A DNA stretch of 64,000 bases, taken from contig NC_087074.1 in the NCBI RefSeq assembly GCF_026151205.1, forward strand, positions 11,575,182 through 11,639,181. Direction: 5' to 3'. Positions 44,793 to 55,475 of this stretch are shown here, in pieces. The stretch's first letter is position 1, and each line of letters starts with the position of its first letter. The translations under genes were made by a program, and so were the position numbers. The stretch is from Bolinopsis microptera. Lineage: Eukaryota; Ctenophora; Tentaculata; Lobata; Bolinopsidae. A model generated the notes under the pieces. It made no database searches. It was not told the origin of the DNA and saw only the letters and a list, made by a program, of their open reading frames with translations.

Positions 44793-45812
44793 ATGAAAGA
44801 AGAGAAAGATGAATATGGATTCGACTGGCCTCCTAATTTTGATAAAGATCAACACTGGCGGTATACACATAAGAGGAAACTTACAGACCTACAGCTTGTT
44901 GCTGAGTGGGATGCCTTAAACGGTGTCTATAAGAGAAGTGAAACTCTAAAAAAACTGGTCAGAAAAGGGATCCCACGCCAGTACAGAGTTGATGTATGGC
45001 TATCAATATCTTCAGCAGGTAAGAACATGATGGAAAACAAGGGGCTGTTCAACGAATTAGCCACCAGGTCTTCAGATAAGAACACAAACAGTGATATTAA
45101 AGATACAAGTGGAGAGTGTGTCCTTGATATCATAAAACGGGACCTGTCTAGAACTTTTCCTGAGAATCCATCCTTCAAAGAACCAGTTATGTTGAACAAT
45201 ATGCAGGACATTTTGGCAGCCTTCTGCCTTCATAGACCAGATATAGGTTACTGCCAGGGTCTCAATTTCATTGTAGGTGCTTTGCTTGTCGCAACCCAAC
45301 GCAAAGACGGAGAACTGGTCCCTGAGGAATGTTTTTGGCTCTTAGTTGCTCTTGTTGAAATCCTCCCAGACTATCACTCCAACAAAATGACTTGTTTAAA
45401 TAATGATTGTTTAGTTCTCAATGACTTGGTTAGGAAAACTGTTCCTCAGACCCATGCAAATGTGACCCTGTTTGGGCTTCCCCTGCAAATGTTTGTTACC
45501 AAATGGTTTGTTTGCCTTTTTGTTGATGTTCTGCCATTTCACACTTTACTGCATGTCTGGGACACTTTGTTCTATGAAGGAAACAAAATACTGTTCCGTG
45601 TTGCGGTGTATCAGTTTATTTTACACAAAAGAGAGCTTAAGAAGTTGAATGATCCATCTGGATTGGCCATGTTCTTCAGAGATCTCTTCTGGGATGGTAA
45701 AGCTTGGGACAACTTTGAATATATGAGAAAGGTATTTAAGAAAACAAAGAAGATGAAAAGAAAATACATCGAACACAAAAGAATGACCAGGGCCAATGAA
45801 ACGGAAGTTTGA
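44793..45812 (+). CDS. TBC-domain Rab GTPase-activating protein, GRTP1-like
   Basis: 339 residues, one coding exon, about the length of growth-hormone-regulated TBC protein 1. The N-terminus DEYGFDWP corresponds to the VDxYGFER start of that family, so the ATG at 44793 is probably right; an in-frame TAA lies at 44766. TBC domain about residues 57-310: GIPRQYRVDVW, IKRDLSRTFPEN with the arginine finger R120, PDIGYCQGLNFIVG with the glutamine finger Q155, and the CLFVDVLPFHTLLHVWDTLF block. Both catalytic residues are present, so active Rab-GAP is predicted, acting on membrane traffic in the cytosol. Basic C-terminus (KKTKKMKRKYIEHKR). Absence of coding introns is noteworthy. Confidence 0.92.
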   Translation: MKEEKDEYGFDWPPNFDKDQHWRYTHKRKLTDLQLVAEWDALNGVYKRSETLKKLVRKGIPRQYRVDVWLSISSAGKNMMENKGLFNELATRSSDKNTNSDIKDTSGECVLDIIKRDLSRTFPENPSFKEPVMLNNMQDILAAFCLHRPDIGYCQGLNFIVGALLVATQRKDGELVPEECFWLLVALVEILPDYHSNKMTCLNNDCLVLNDLVRKTVPQTHANVTLFGLPLQMFVTKWFVCLFVDVLPFHTLLHVWDTLFYEGNKILFRVAVYQFILHKRELKKLNDPSGLAMFFRDLFWDGKAWDNFEYMRKVFKKTKKMKRKYIEHKRMTRANETEV

Positions 45813-46270
45813 AAAACATTTTTATGTTAGTAATAGTGTTCAATTATTTGTTTAAATCTATTAAAATGCAAAATAAGCTTGTCAAAATCATTTTCTTACA
45901 TGTGATTTGTCTCAATTGACCGTTGTTGTTTAAAATCTTTGCGTAGTCCATTTAAAATAATTTTAATCTTTTCTGCGAAAGTTCGAAAAAATGCCGAAAG
46001 GAAGTTATGTCAACTGCAGTATTCAGTATTCACTCCTGTATAATAATTATTTATATTAATTTATTGAAACTTAATCAGTTTATGACAAAGAGTTGCTGAT
46101 AGGAATATGAAATGATATATGTTTGATGAGGATAATATTCGTGTCCATTGCGTTTTGTAATCTTTTTAATGTTTATTGAACCGGAGTTGGTTTGTAAAGA
46201 ATGTATTGGGATATCGCACAAGTTGTAAAATGAATATTGAAAAAGGAATTCTACAAAAGATGAACCACAA

Positions 46271-46276
46271 AATAAA
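46271..46276 (+). promoter_or_regulatory. candidate poly(A) signal of TBC gene
   Basis: AATAAA about 460 bases after the stop codon, in AT-rich DNA. Weak support. Confidence 0.35.
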
Positions 46277-47184
46277 TTTTCAAACTAAAATGGGTGATAA
46301 GTATGTTATGTAATATGTTTGGTAGAGGGTTAATCACACTTGATACTTAATTGTTCAATTAATCATGTCAATAATATTTTGAGACTTTTCTTTGCGATTT
46401 TCTCCTGATACTTCACCTTGAATGACTTATCCGATATTTCGTTTAACTGTTTTGTAGTTTTTGATAGATTAAATTATTGATTATAACTCCACAGGTAGCG
46501 TAGATCACATATTTGAGATTTGAGAGCCATTAATTACTCAGCTCACATGATTAATGTCTTAATAAGTTTTAAATCTATTTATTCTTATTTGTTCGTTTTT
46601 TAACGTATAAAAGTGATTCTATCCAGCCGCAGATAATAATAGTTTCAGATTAACTATTAAATTATAAAATGGAAATTATTCAAATCACTGTTTTCAGTAA
46701 GTGTTGCTTGGTATGTTTAAATCGGTTTGTTTTATCTAATTTGAATTCCAATATTTTGAATTTTGTCCAGCTTTTTACTGTCTCAAAAGTCTACAGAAAC
46801 CACAAAAATTAACTTCATTATTATGTTTACTCATGTTTTTAAAGTGGTTTATTTATTCACAAAATGTAGATCCTCACTATTTTACTATTTTGTGAAATTT
46901 TGCACCAATTTTGTCAGTTTTAATGTGCAAACAATGTATGTATAATTTATATTATAAATACTATTATATAGTTTATTGTATTCCCTGTTTAAATTTCTGG
47001 TAGAGGGTCTGGGTACATATCATTGATATATATCTGTGAAATCAAAGCGTGTAAAACTTAGCGAAATATTCTGCTAGCTACTCAAGGGCCAGGGCTGGGT
47101 CAGACTGGCAGTTAAGGAGTTAAGGTCAGGGTAAAGGGTAAGGGTTGAGCTAGTAATATCAAAGCTGGTGTTTGCCGAAAGTCT
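46277..47184. other. AT-rich intergenic DNA
   Basis: A start codon followed by a consensus donor (ATGGAAATTATT... TTTTCA|GTAAGT near 46670-46698) was noted but has no partner. Nothing else seen. Confidence 0.4.
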
Positions 47185-47275
47185 GAGTGCACGTGCTGCG
47201 CATTGTGTTGCACGTGCTGCGCATCATGTTGCACGTGCTGCACATCGTGTTGCACGTGCTGCGCATCATGTTGCT
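47185..47275. promoter_or_regulatory. tandem E-box repeat upstream of candidate first exon
   Basis: CACGTG at 47190, 47211, 47232 and 47253, exact 21-bp period (unit CACGTGCTGCGCATCATGTT + G). About 100 bases before the ATG at 47361, so it could sit at the promoter of that gene. Confidence 0.45.
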
Positions 47276-47360
47276 ATACTATTTTATATTATTGCCATAT
47301 TGCTGCACATCATGTTGCTATAGTAACGAGTGTGTTTAGCTGTGTCACGTCACCTGGTGT

Positions 47361-47477
47361 ATGTTACCCCGGCTAGACAAGCACGTTGCCACTCTCGCTT
47401 ACTACATCAGATACAACAATGTTGACCAGTTTCTTCGCTACTACGATACAGAACTGAATAACCTTTCCCAAACACAG
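47361..47477 (+). CDS. candidate first coding exon of unrecognised gene
   Basis: ATG then 39 codons without stop, ending CAG|GTTTTT in phase 0: MLPRLDKHVATLAYYIRYNN, VDQFLRYYDTELNNLSQTQ. Balanced, amphipathic, clearly protein-like composition, richer in GC than its surroundings. The phase fits the exon at 59251 (phase 0), giving a possible intron of 11.8 kb. Family not recognised; the link is an inference. Confidence 0.45.
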
Positions 47478-48507
47478 GTTTTTATTTCATCTCTTCTGCC
47501 TCTTTCTTTTATTTATAGGTGATGAAAATTGGAGGGGATTGTCCACAATCAAAATTCCTTCGAGAAACTTTGCGCATTTTCAACGTTTTTGTTTTTTTGC
47601 ATTTTTGACAAATTTCGAAATCATTTCAGATGAAATTTTCAGATTAATTTTCAGATTAATATAAATACTACTGTCATCTTTAAAATGTTCAATTTTGGGA
47701 ATTTTGAAATGGCAACAATTTCAACAGTTTTAAAATCATTGTCTGCTTAGTTGATATTTTTGACACTTGCGCTTATTTTTTATAATAATTTTAAAATTCA
47801 CGACCATATTTGAGGACAATCCCTACTCCGTTTATCAGTAACCGTACAGTTGTGTGTTGACTGTGTTGACTGTGTTGACTGTGTGACTGCTAAATTGTTT
47901 AGTAATTGATGCATCGTAAAGTCTGCAACCGTTCACGTTCAGACTCCTAATTTAATTGTATGTGACAGAGGTCTAATTGTATGTGACCCAGACTTACAAA
48001 AACCAGATTCTGGTTTCTGCTACATTTTATTTGCCGACTAATATATAGTACAAATTGTCTTTTGAGAGAAGTATTTTTGAGGATTGCAGTTCCATTTACC
48101 AATTAAGTGAACTGACACTGGTTATAAAATTCCAGTGTTGTAAAACGAGAAGGTGGATATATTTTACATTCCTCCTCTTTCTGCTTTGAAAATTCCCCCG
48201 TGATTACTAAGTGTGCTATCATATTATTTCACATACGTCCCAGACATTTCTAGTTAATTACAGAGCAAAATGACTCCTCCGTGTCATCACATCCTTGTGT
48301 AGTCGGAGCGTTGGAATGTGCTGCACATTGTGCACTGTACGTGACACATACCTGCAAATAATCCGACACATGCCTGCTAGTAATTGCGACATATTACCAC
48401 TGTTACTCCCGTACTGTTCCACAATCCCGTTATTCTTACTTCCTGTGTCGTGAGTCCTTCTCAGACCGGTCTGTTTCCGTCGTCTGCTAAATTGTAATGT
48501 GTTGCAG
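47478..48507. other. AT-rich DNA, probably intronic
   Basis: Contains a small TGTGTTGAC repeat near 47853-47885. No coding frame. Confidence 0.4.
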
Positions 48508-48640
48508 AATCAGTTACCAGGTTACTTGGTTACTGTTACTTGGTTACTGTTACCTGGTTACTTTTACTTGGTTACTGTTACCTGGTTACTTTTACTTGGG
48601 TACTGTTACCTGGTTGCTATTACCTCGTTACCGTTACACA
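48508..48640. repeat. GGTTACTGTTACY minisatellite
   Basis: About nine imperfect units of TGGTTACTGTTACY with TTTTACTTGG variants; same core as 52.1-52.56 kb. Confidence 0.85.
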
Positions 48641-49395
48641 CACACACCTTCACTAGCTTGCACAATGTACACACATTTACAGTTTGCTTGCCCAAACATA
48701 CGCCGTACAGCAAGATAACTGAAGCTCTGTGTGTATGTTTAAGATTTACCACCAAAGGCAAAGTGCCCTAAAATATAATCCCCGTGCTGTTCACCTCCAC
48801 CATGATCATAATCTGAAGAGCTCTGGACAGAAAACATTGTCCAGAGCCGTAAACCTATCACCATGTACGTTATATTAAGCTTTTCAGCGTATAAAATGCC
48901 AACATTCTTACTATACCAGTTGTTAAGGCTGAGTTGCAAATTATGTGTACTTGTTGCTTTGTTCCCATTTTTATTTCCTTGCTAAGCAACCTATTCTAGT
49001 AGCAGAAAACTACTAAAGCAACCTACTCAGTTCTCCTATACACGTTCGCTTACAAGTCCTTCTTTCTTTCGATTACCTAAATTGCGTGATAGTTTCGATT
49101 TATATGATCGAATAGAGCTCCAGTCTAAGATCTCATCATCTCTCATAAAATATTGATACACCACATTCTTTCTGCCGTGCAATCCTGCATTCCTTATTAT
49201 ACGGCCACTACTTTTAACGTGTCTATCTAATTTGTTAGGAGGTTGAGATAAGTGCGATTAGGTTACTTACCCGGGAGTTTAAAATGTCGTATTTAAAGCA
49301 GCGAGATGGCGTAGAGTTTAATGGATTTGTCTGTGTATACTGTATAGTTTGGTGGAGTCCACGTCACGTACAGCACGGAACCATGCTTGACAGTA
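48641..49395. other. non-coding DNA
   Basis: Nothing coding. An imperfect inverted motif (AAGAGCTCTGGACAG, CTGTCCAGAGC-like) lies near 48818-48848. Confidence 0.4.
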
Positions 49396-50280
49396 TCATA
49401 CTTTACGGTACCTTACTTTACGGTACCATACTTTACGGTACCATACTTTACGGTACCATACTTTACGGTACCATACTTTACGGTACCATACTTTACGGTA
49501 CCATACTTTACGGTACCATACTTTACGGTACAATACTTTAGGCCTCATGTAGCCGGTGGGCCCGACATGATACGACATATCTCGACACGTCGGGGTTTGT
49601 CGGGGTTTGTCGGGGTTTGTCAGGGTTTTGTCGGGTGTGTCGGGGAGTCTCTCAACAAAAAGCCGAGACGGATTCATCAAGCTTTATGTAGAAAAACACT
49701 ACACAAGAAGGCCTCATGTAGCCGGTGGGCCCGACATGATACGACATATCTCGACACGTCAGGGTTTGTCGGGGTCTGTCGGGATATGTCGGGGTTTGTC
49801 GAGCCTGGAGGCTACATGGAGCCTTACTTTACGGTACCATACTTTACGGTACCATACGTATACTTTACGGTACCATACTTTACGGTACCATACTTTACGG
49901 TATTATACTTTACGGTATCACACTTAACGGTTCCAAACCTTACGGTACCCTACTGCAACTGTCCGGTGCCATACTTTACGGTGCCATACTTTACGGTACC
50001 ATACTTTACGGTACCATACTTTACGATATTATACTTTACGGTATCACACTTAACGGTTCCAAACCTTACGGTACCATACTGCAACTGTCCGGTGCCATAC
50101 TTTACGGTGCCATACTTTACGGTACCATACTTTACGGTACCATACTTTACGGTATTATACTTTACGGTACCATACTTTACGGTACCATAGTTTACGGTAT
50201 CACACTTAACGGTTCCAAACCTTACGGTACCCGACTGCAACTGCCCGGTACCATACTTTATGGTACCATACCAAATGCCA
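49396..50280. repeat. 15-bp GGTACCATACTTTAC satellite with embedded G-rich repeats
   Basis: Three blocks (49396-49540, 49820-49960, 49970-50280) of TACGGTACCATACTT units, with higher-order repetition of a CACTTAACGGTTCCAAACC block (about 49920, 50045, 50203). In between, two copies of GGCCTCATGTAGCCGGTGGG + CCCGACATGATACGACATAT (49541, 49709) are followed by CGGGGTTTGT repeats. All long frames here are repeat artefacts. Confidence 0.92.
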
Positions 50281-51755
50281 TAATGTACGGTCCTCTCTTG
50301 TATATGCACTGTAGGGGGGGGGGGGGGGGGGGGGGGTACTGTACCATTACAAGACACAAGGTTAATGTTATTAACTCGGAAAAGTAAACATTGCTCCCTA
50401 ACATTAACACGCGAAACATCCGACTATGTTAACAATGTTGTTGAGTTTTTTTAGGCACGAATATTCTGTGTGCTAGCTATGATTTTATCTTCCTCTAGCT
50501 CTGAGCCGTGAATAGTAAAGTTAGTCTAGATTGATTAAAGATGGTTATGCTGCATCGTCTTCTGTGGCTAAGTAAGTATGGCCAATTCCGATAGCGTTGC
50601 CTACACTAGCTACTTTAATGATTTAAAGCTTCCTTTCAAAAGGTATTAGTGGCCACATGTTCCCCGAAACATATTGTGTCCTGAAGGGATTCCCAGAATA
50701 GTTTCCTGAAATAGCGTTCCCTGCCCTCCATTCTTGAGCTATTTTTTTGCAGTCGCCAGACAGCTAGATTACGCTACCCCTGTCACAGTCATATGGAAAT
50801 TCCAATTACTTTGCCTCTGCGGGATATTTTGAACAAAGCAACGCTTACACGTGACTGAAGACTTCCTTTCAGAGAGTTTAAGTGATTCTAGCGTTTCCTG
50901 AAATAGCGCCCTTTTCAACCCTTTCTGGCTCTACTTTTGTTCGACTAGATTACGTTACCCCACTTGTACAGTGTTGCTTTTATCGAGATACTTTTTAAAG
51001 GAACCCTCATGCTCGCATATTATAAGAATGCAGTGAAATGGCGCTGAGTATTGTGGCAATAAGACTATATAAGTAGCTTGATAGAATGTTAACTAAAAAC
51101 TACCAGATATTAAAATATTATGATAATTATAGTCCACACAGTTGTGTAGCTTCAACTTATAGTTTTTTGTTAATAACCGCTGGGATATTGCCTAATGCCT
51201 AACGAAATAAATTTTCTATTAATAAACTGCCAATTGTTTTAATCAATTCTTGAATAATAACCGACTGGATATTTTATTTGATGTCATCCCTTTGGCTGAC
51301 TTCCTCTAAGCTATTTTCAAATTATATTTTCAAATTATACACCTGAACTTGTGGAGCGCTATCATTATTATGCTATTATAATCTATAATATAATTTACGA
51401 TCATATGATAATCAATAATTTATTAATATATCATTGCATAATATTAAATCATATGGATATCGGAAAACGCGTTTTGTCAAACTAATTACTATACAGAGTG
51501 TGCATAAAATTGTGAATGTGAATTTACCTCTAAAAACGGACATTGCATCTAATAACTACCACATCCCGGCATCGCCATAAACGCTTACACAATACACACT
51601 CCAACAATTTGCTCTAAACTTCCTTCAATTTGGCCGACGACTAGACACCCATAAACACATAATATAACACATAAACACATTTATATTATTATATAACTCT
51701 CTACCAATTTATATACATCGTGTGAACTTTACGCTTCTGCACACATCATGACAAA
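50281..51755. other. non-coding DNA with poly-G run
   Basis: G run of about 22 near 50314-50336. ATG near 50540 with a donor CTAA|GTAAGT near 50568 would encode MVMLHRLLWL, a possible signal-peptide start, but no continuation was found. Otherwise AT-rich. Confidence 0.4.
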
Positions 51756-51817
51756 TTGCAGAACAATACCCAGCAATACCTTACACTTACAGTGCTGATC
51801 CATCATACCCAGTACCC

Positions 51818-52110
51818 TCTCTCCATCTTCACACATACCTGGTTACTGTCACCTGGTTACCCAGTACCCTCTCTCCATCTTCACACATACCTGGTTACTG
51901 TCACCTGGTTATTGTCACCTGGTTACTGTTACTTGGTTACCCAGTACCCTCTCTCCATCTTCACACATACCTGATTACTGTCACCTGGTTACCCAGTACC
52001 CTCTCTCCATCTTCACACATACCTGGTTACTGTTACCTGGTTACTGTCACCTGGTTGCCCAGTACCCTCTCTCCATCTTCACACATACCTGGTTACTGTC
52101 ACCTGGTTAT
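51818..52110. repeat. ~55-bp repeat (ACCCAGTACCCTCTCTCCAT...)
   Basis: Five copies of CCAGTACCCTCTCTCCATCT + TCACACATACCTGGTTACTG, with variable numbers of TCACCTGGTTAC inserts. Confidence 0.9.
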
Positions 52111-52560
52111 TGTCACCTGGTTACTGTTACTTGGTTACTGTTACTTGGTTACTGCTACTTGGTTACTGTTACTTGGTTACTGTTACTTGGTTACTGTTAC
52201 TTGGTTACTGTTACTTGGTTACTGTTACTTGGTTACTGTTACTTGGTTACTGTTACTTGGTTACTGTTACTTGGTTACTGTTACCTGGTTACTGTTACCT
52301 GGTTACTGTTACTTGGTTACTGTTACTTGGTTCCTGTTACTTGGTTACTGTTACTTGGTTACTGTTACTTGGTTACTGTTACTTGGTTACTGTTACTTGG
52401 TTACTGTTACTTGGTTACTGTTACTTGGTTACTGTTACTTGGTTACTGTTACTTGGTTACTGTTACTTGGTTACTGTTACTTGGTTACTGTTACTTGGTT
52501 ACTGTTACTTGGTTACTGTTACTTGGTTACTGTTACTTGGTTACTGTTACTGTTACCCAG
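52111..52560. repeat. 14-bp minisatellite (TTGGTTACTGTTAC)n
   Basis: About 32 units. No stop in the three plus frames, giving LGYCYLVTVTWLL repeats that are not genes. Confidence 0.97.
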
Positions 52561-52689
52561 TTACCCAGTACACTCTCCATCTTCACACATACCTCCCACA
52601 TATTTTATGTCATATTATGTTCTAACTTCTAATGTGCGCACTGTCAACTTCACTCCCTCATCTTATTAACCTGGACTCATCAGACCACA

Positions 52690-53000
52690 CACTTAGTACA
52701 TTAGTACAGTGGGTAACCAGGTAACAGTAACAGTAACCAAGTACCAGGTAACAGTAACCAGGTATCAGTGCCGACTATCTTACTTACTTTGAGCTAGTAC
52801 CACGACTCACAGTGGGTAACCAAGTAACAGTAACCAGGTATTAGTGCCGACTATCTTACTTACTTTGAGCTAGTACCACGGTCACAGTGGGTAACCAGGT
52901 AACAGTAACAGTAACCAAGTACCAGGTAACAGTAACCAGGTATTAGTGCCGACTATCTTACTTACTTTGAGCTAGTACCACGGTCACAGTGGGTTGATTG
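52690..53000. repeat. ~110-bp repeat with GGTAACAGTAAC blocks
   Basis: Three copies of GTGGGTAACCAGGTAACAGT + AACCAGGTATTAGTGCCGAC + TATCTTACTTACTTTGAGCT + AGTACCACG. The internal GTAACAGTAACC is the reverse complement of the preceding minisatellite unit. Confidence 0.9.
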
Positions 53001-53285
53001 CTGGGGGAAAAATGAGTCTCCACTCTCCAATCACTATAAAACATACGCTATATAAAGATTTATTTCAACATTTCGTCTATGACAAAGGAAATACTCTAAC
53101 CTGGGGGAGTTCCGTAGTCACACAAAAAAAGATGTTTCACGATATGTAACCAGATAGCTTTTTGATCTAAAAACCTTTTAAAATTTTCTCTCCGTCACAG
53201 TGTTACAGGGCCTTTTAATACAGATTCCAATCCAGCAGCAGTAACTACACAGCCTAGTACAGTGGAGTCAGCGATTTGACGCACT

Positions 53286-53390
53286 GATTGTAGTTATTAG
53301 TGGTTACTAATGGTTACTAATGGTTACTAATGGTTACTAATGCAAATGGTTACTAATGCAAATGGTTACTAATGGTTACTAATAAATGTA
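53286..53390. repeat. 10-bp minisatellite (ATGGTTACTA)n
   Basis: About nine units of ATGGTTACTA with ATGCAA inserts; again a GGTTAC core. Confidence 0.9.
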
Positions 53391-54010
53391 TCAGCCTAGT
53401 ATGGTTACATTGGAGCCGGTGGTATGACGTGTAATTTGGAGCACTCATAACGGCACTTCAATAGCCGTCACAGAGCCGTACCGTTAACGTAATATAAATG
53501 CACATAGTCTGTCAATATGTTTCTTAATTGAGTTTAGAGCGGGGAATGGAGCGTCACTGCTACTATTAGTGGGGAGCAGCGACACTACTAAACCTGCTCC
53601 GCTGTGTTGCGGTGCATATTAATATTGTCTGTCCTCATGGCAATTAGTTACGTCTTCCTGTGAACTCTGCCTCAAATTTTATTCTCAGTGCAGTAGTCTA
53701 GTCAATAGGTTGGATAAATCGTGGCTCGTGTGTGATGATTTGGAGATTTTGCTTGCTTAAAATTAAATCTAAACAATGGTTAAGGACTACACACTGAGGG
53801 CCTCATGTAGATCCTCTATAGTTTATAATATGGTTTATTGTAAGACATTTCAGGACCGGTAACCATGCTAATAGAACACCTCAAAACAAGCATGGTAACT
53901 GTTTCTTTTCGTAGTATTCCGAATGTTTTATCTGAAGAGGTGTATTTTCACTGCAGCCTTATATTTCATGGATATTGTGGCTCTTCCACAAATTATTCAG
54001 CTGATTGAAT
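53391..54010. other. non-coding DNA
   Basis: GGGCCTCATGTAGATCC near 53799 repeats part of the 49.5 kb block. No gene. Confidence 0.4.
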
Positions 54011-54102
54011 GCTCCTGAGACTTGCTCTTGAAACTTGCTCCTGAAACTTGCTCCTGAGACTTGCTCCTGAAACTTGCTCCTGAAACTTGCTCCTGAAACT
54101 TG
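54011..54102. repeat. 13-bp minisatellite (CTTGCTCCTGAAA)n
   Basis: Seven units with G/A variants. The open frame 54074-54286 starting inside it has no recognisable domain. Confidence 0.9.
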
Positions 54103-54536
54103 CTGCATTCGTGCAGACAGCTCACATTGTACCGTTTCTGAATATAGTTGTAGTCACGTACGCAAAATCACTGACTTGCTGCACTCTTGTGTCTTCAACA
54201 GTAATATAGTGGCTTCTTGGTGTTCGACCATGACCTCCATCTTATTATCATTGATTCTGGGACCAGCCTGTTTACACGGCAGATAAGTTGGTTACTGAAG
54301 ACTGGAAGACACTTCTTTTCTGATAGGAATAAATTTTCGCTCTGAAATCAATAACTGTTCTAGTGTTTTATATTCTTTAGTTTTTCTACATCTAGTCACG
54401 CTTGGATGGCTTAAATATAATATATATTATGTATATTTAAATTTGTATAATTCCAAGAAATGTGATTAATGTCGAAGGGTGTTATAAATGGTAGAATTTA
54501 TTTATCTTTAAAATATGGACAGTTTTGTGTACTTAC

Positions 54537-54966
54537 CAGTAATCGACCGGGATTCCCGGCGCCGTGAAATCCCGGCACCGGGGGAGCTATTTCTTCCCGG
54601 CCCCGGCCGATTTTCAATTTTTGCCGGGAATTTGGCCGGGAATTTTTGATCGAAATCGGCCTAAAACTTTCATATAAATCTTAAAATGGATTTTCAATTT
54701 TGAAAGGATGATGTTCAGAGTGCCAACTTTCAAGAGCAGTCCTTTGTTTTTGTAACCTCTGATAGTTTTTACAATTACGGTATTCCACCTAAATCCTTAA
54801 ATCTTAAACAAAAGTTGAAAAGTTCTAACTTGGCCGTGGATTTATTAAATTCACGGCCCCAGCCCCGGCCAAATTCCAGAACGGCCAATTCCCGGCCCCG
54901 GCAAAATTTGGACATTCCCGGCCCCGGCCCCGGCCCCGGCAAAATCCTACCCCCGGTCGTTTACTG
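54537..54966. mobile_element. 430-bp hAT-like MITE with perfect 8-bp TSD
   Basis: Ends CAGTAATCGACCGGG (54537) and CCCCCGGTCGTTTACTG (ending 54966) are inverted with one mismatch. The 8-bp direct repeat GTACTTAC flanks both sides (54529-54536, 54967-54974). Both sub-terminal regions are rich in CCCGGCCCCGGCC blocks in opposite orientation. No transposase frame, so non-autonomous. Confidence 0.92.
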
Positions 54967-54974
54967 GTACTTAC

Positions 54975-55315
54975 TGTATACTGTAGTATACTACAATATA
55001 CTGTTTAGTGTTTACTTTTAATAATTATAATATGCACTTTCTTACTTGATATATTTAATTTATGGATATTGATATATTTAATTTATGGAAATTGGACACG
55101 TCATATGTATGTAAGTAACATGCAATAGCAGTTGATGGGACATTTATCGCATAATTATTAATTTTGCAGAAATATTCCGGAGAAATTAATCTAATTTTTA
55201 TTTATTGTCTCGAGTCTTGACACCACAGTACCAATAACACGATGGAACGTTATTTCTTGCAGACCTCAACTGAGCTGATTTGGCCATAATATTAGGATTT
55301 AACAATTGTCTACTC
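54975..55315. other. AT-rich DNA
   Basis: TTGATATATTTAATTTATGG is duplicated near 55048-55087. No gene. Confidence 0.45.
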
Positions 55316-55318
55316 TCT

Positions 55319-55475
55319 CTCACGTGATATCCATATAAGGAGCAGTGGCTCACGTGATGTCCATTTATAAGGAGCGGTGGCTCACGTGATGTCCATATAA
55401 GGAGCGGTGACTCACGTGATATCCATATAAGGAGCGGTGACTCACGTGATGTCCATATAAGGAGTGTCGGCTCAA
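55319..55475. promoter_or_regulatory. array of five CACGTG + CCATATAAGG units
   Basis: CACGTG at 55321, 55351, 55383, 55413 and 55443 (30-bp period). Each is followed about 10 bases later by CCATATAAGG (CArG-box consensus CC(A/T)6GG, also TATA-like); the second unit has CCATTTATAAGG. The unit reads CACGTGATGTCCATATAAGG then AGCGGTGACT. Single copies occur near 55770 and 57206, and one in reverse orientation at 61796-61815. Confidence 0.6.

Noticed and set aside
46670-46698. Possible first exon (ATG then TTTTCA|GTAAGT)
   Set aside because: Only ten codons, AT-rich, no compatible downstream exon.
49284-50357. 267-codon YFTVPYFTV frame and others
   Set aside because: 15-bp GGTACC satellite artefact.
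50540-50568. Possible signal-peptide exon MVMLHRLLWL with GTAAGT donor
   Set aside because: Too short to separate from chance; no partner exon found.
52055-52669. 204-codon LGYCYLVTVTWLL membrane-like frame
   Set aside because: 14-bp minisatellite read in all three frames; hydrophobicity is accidental.
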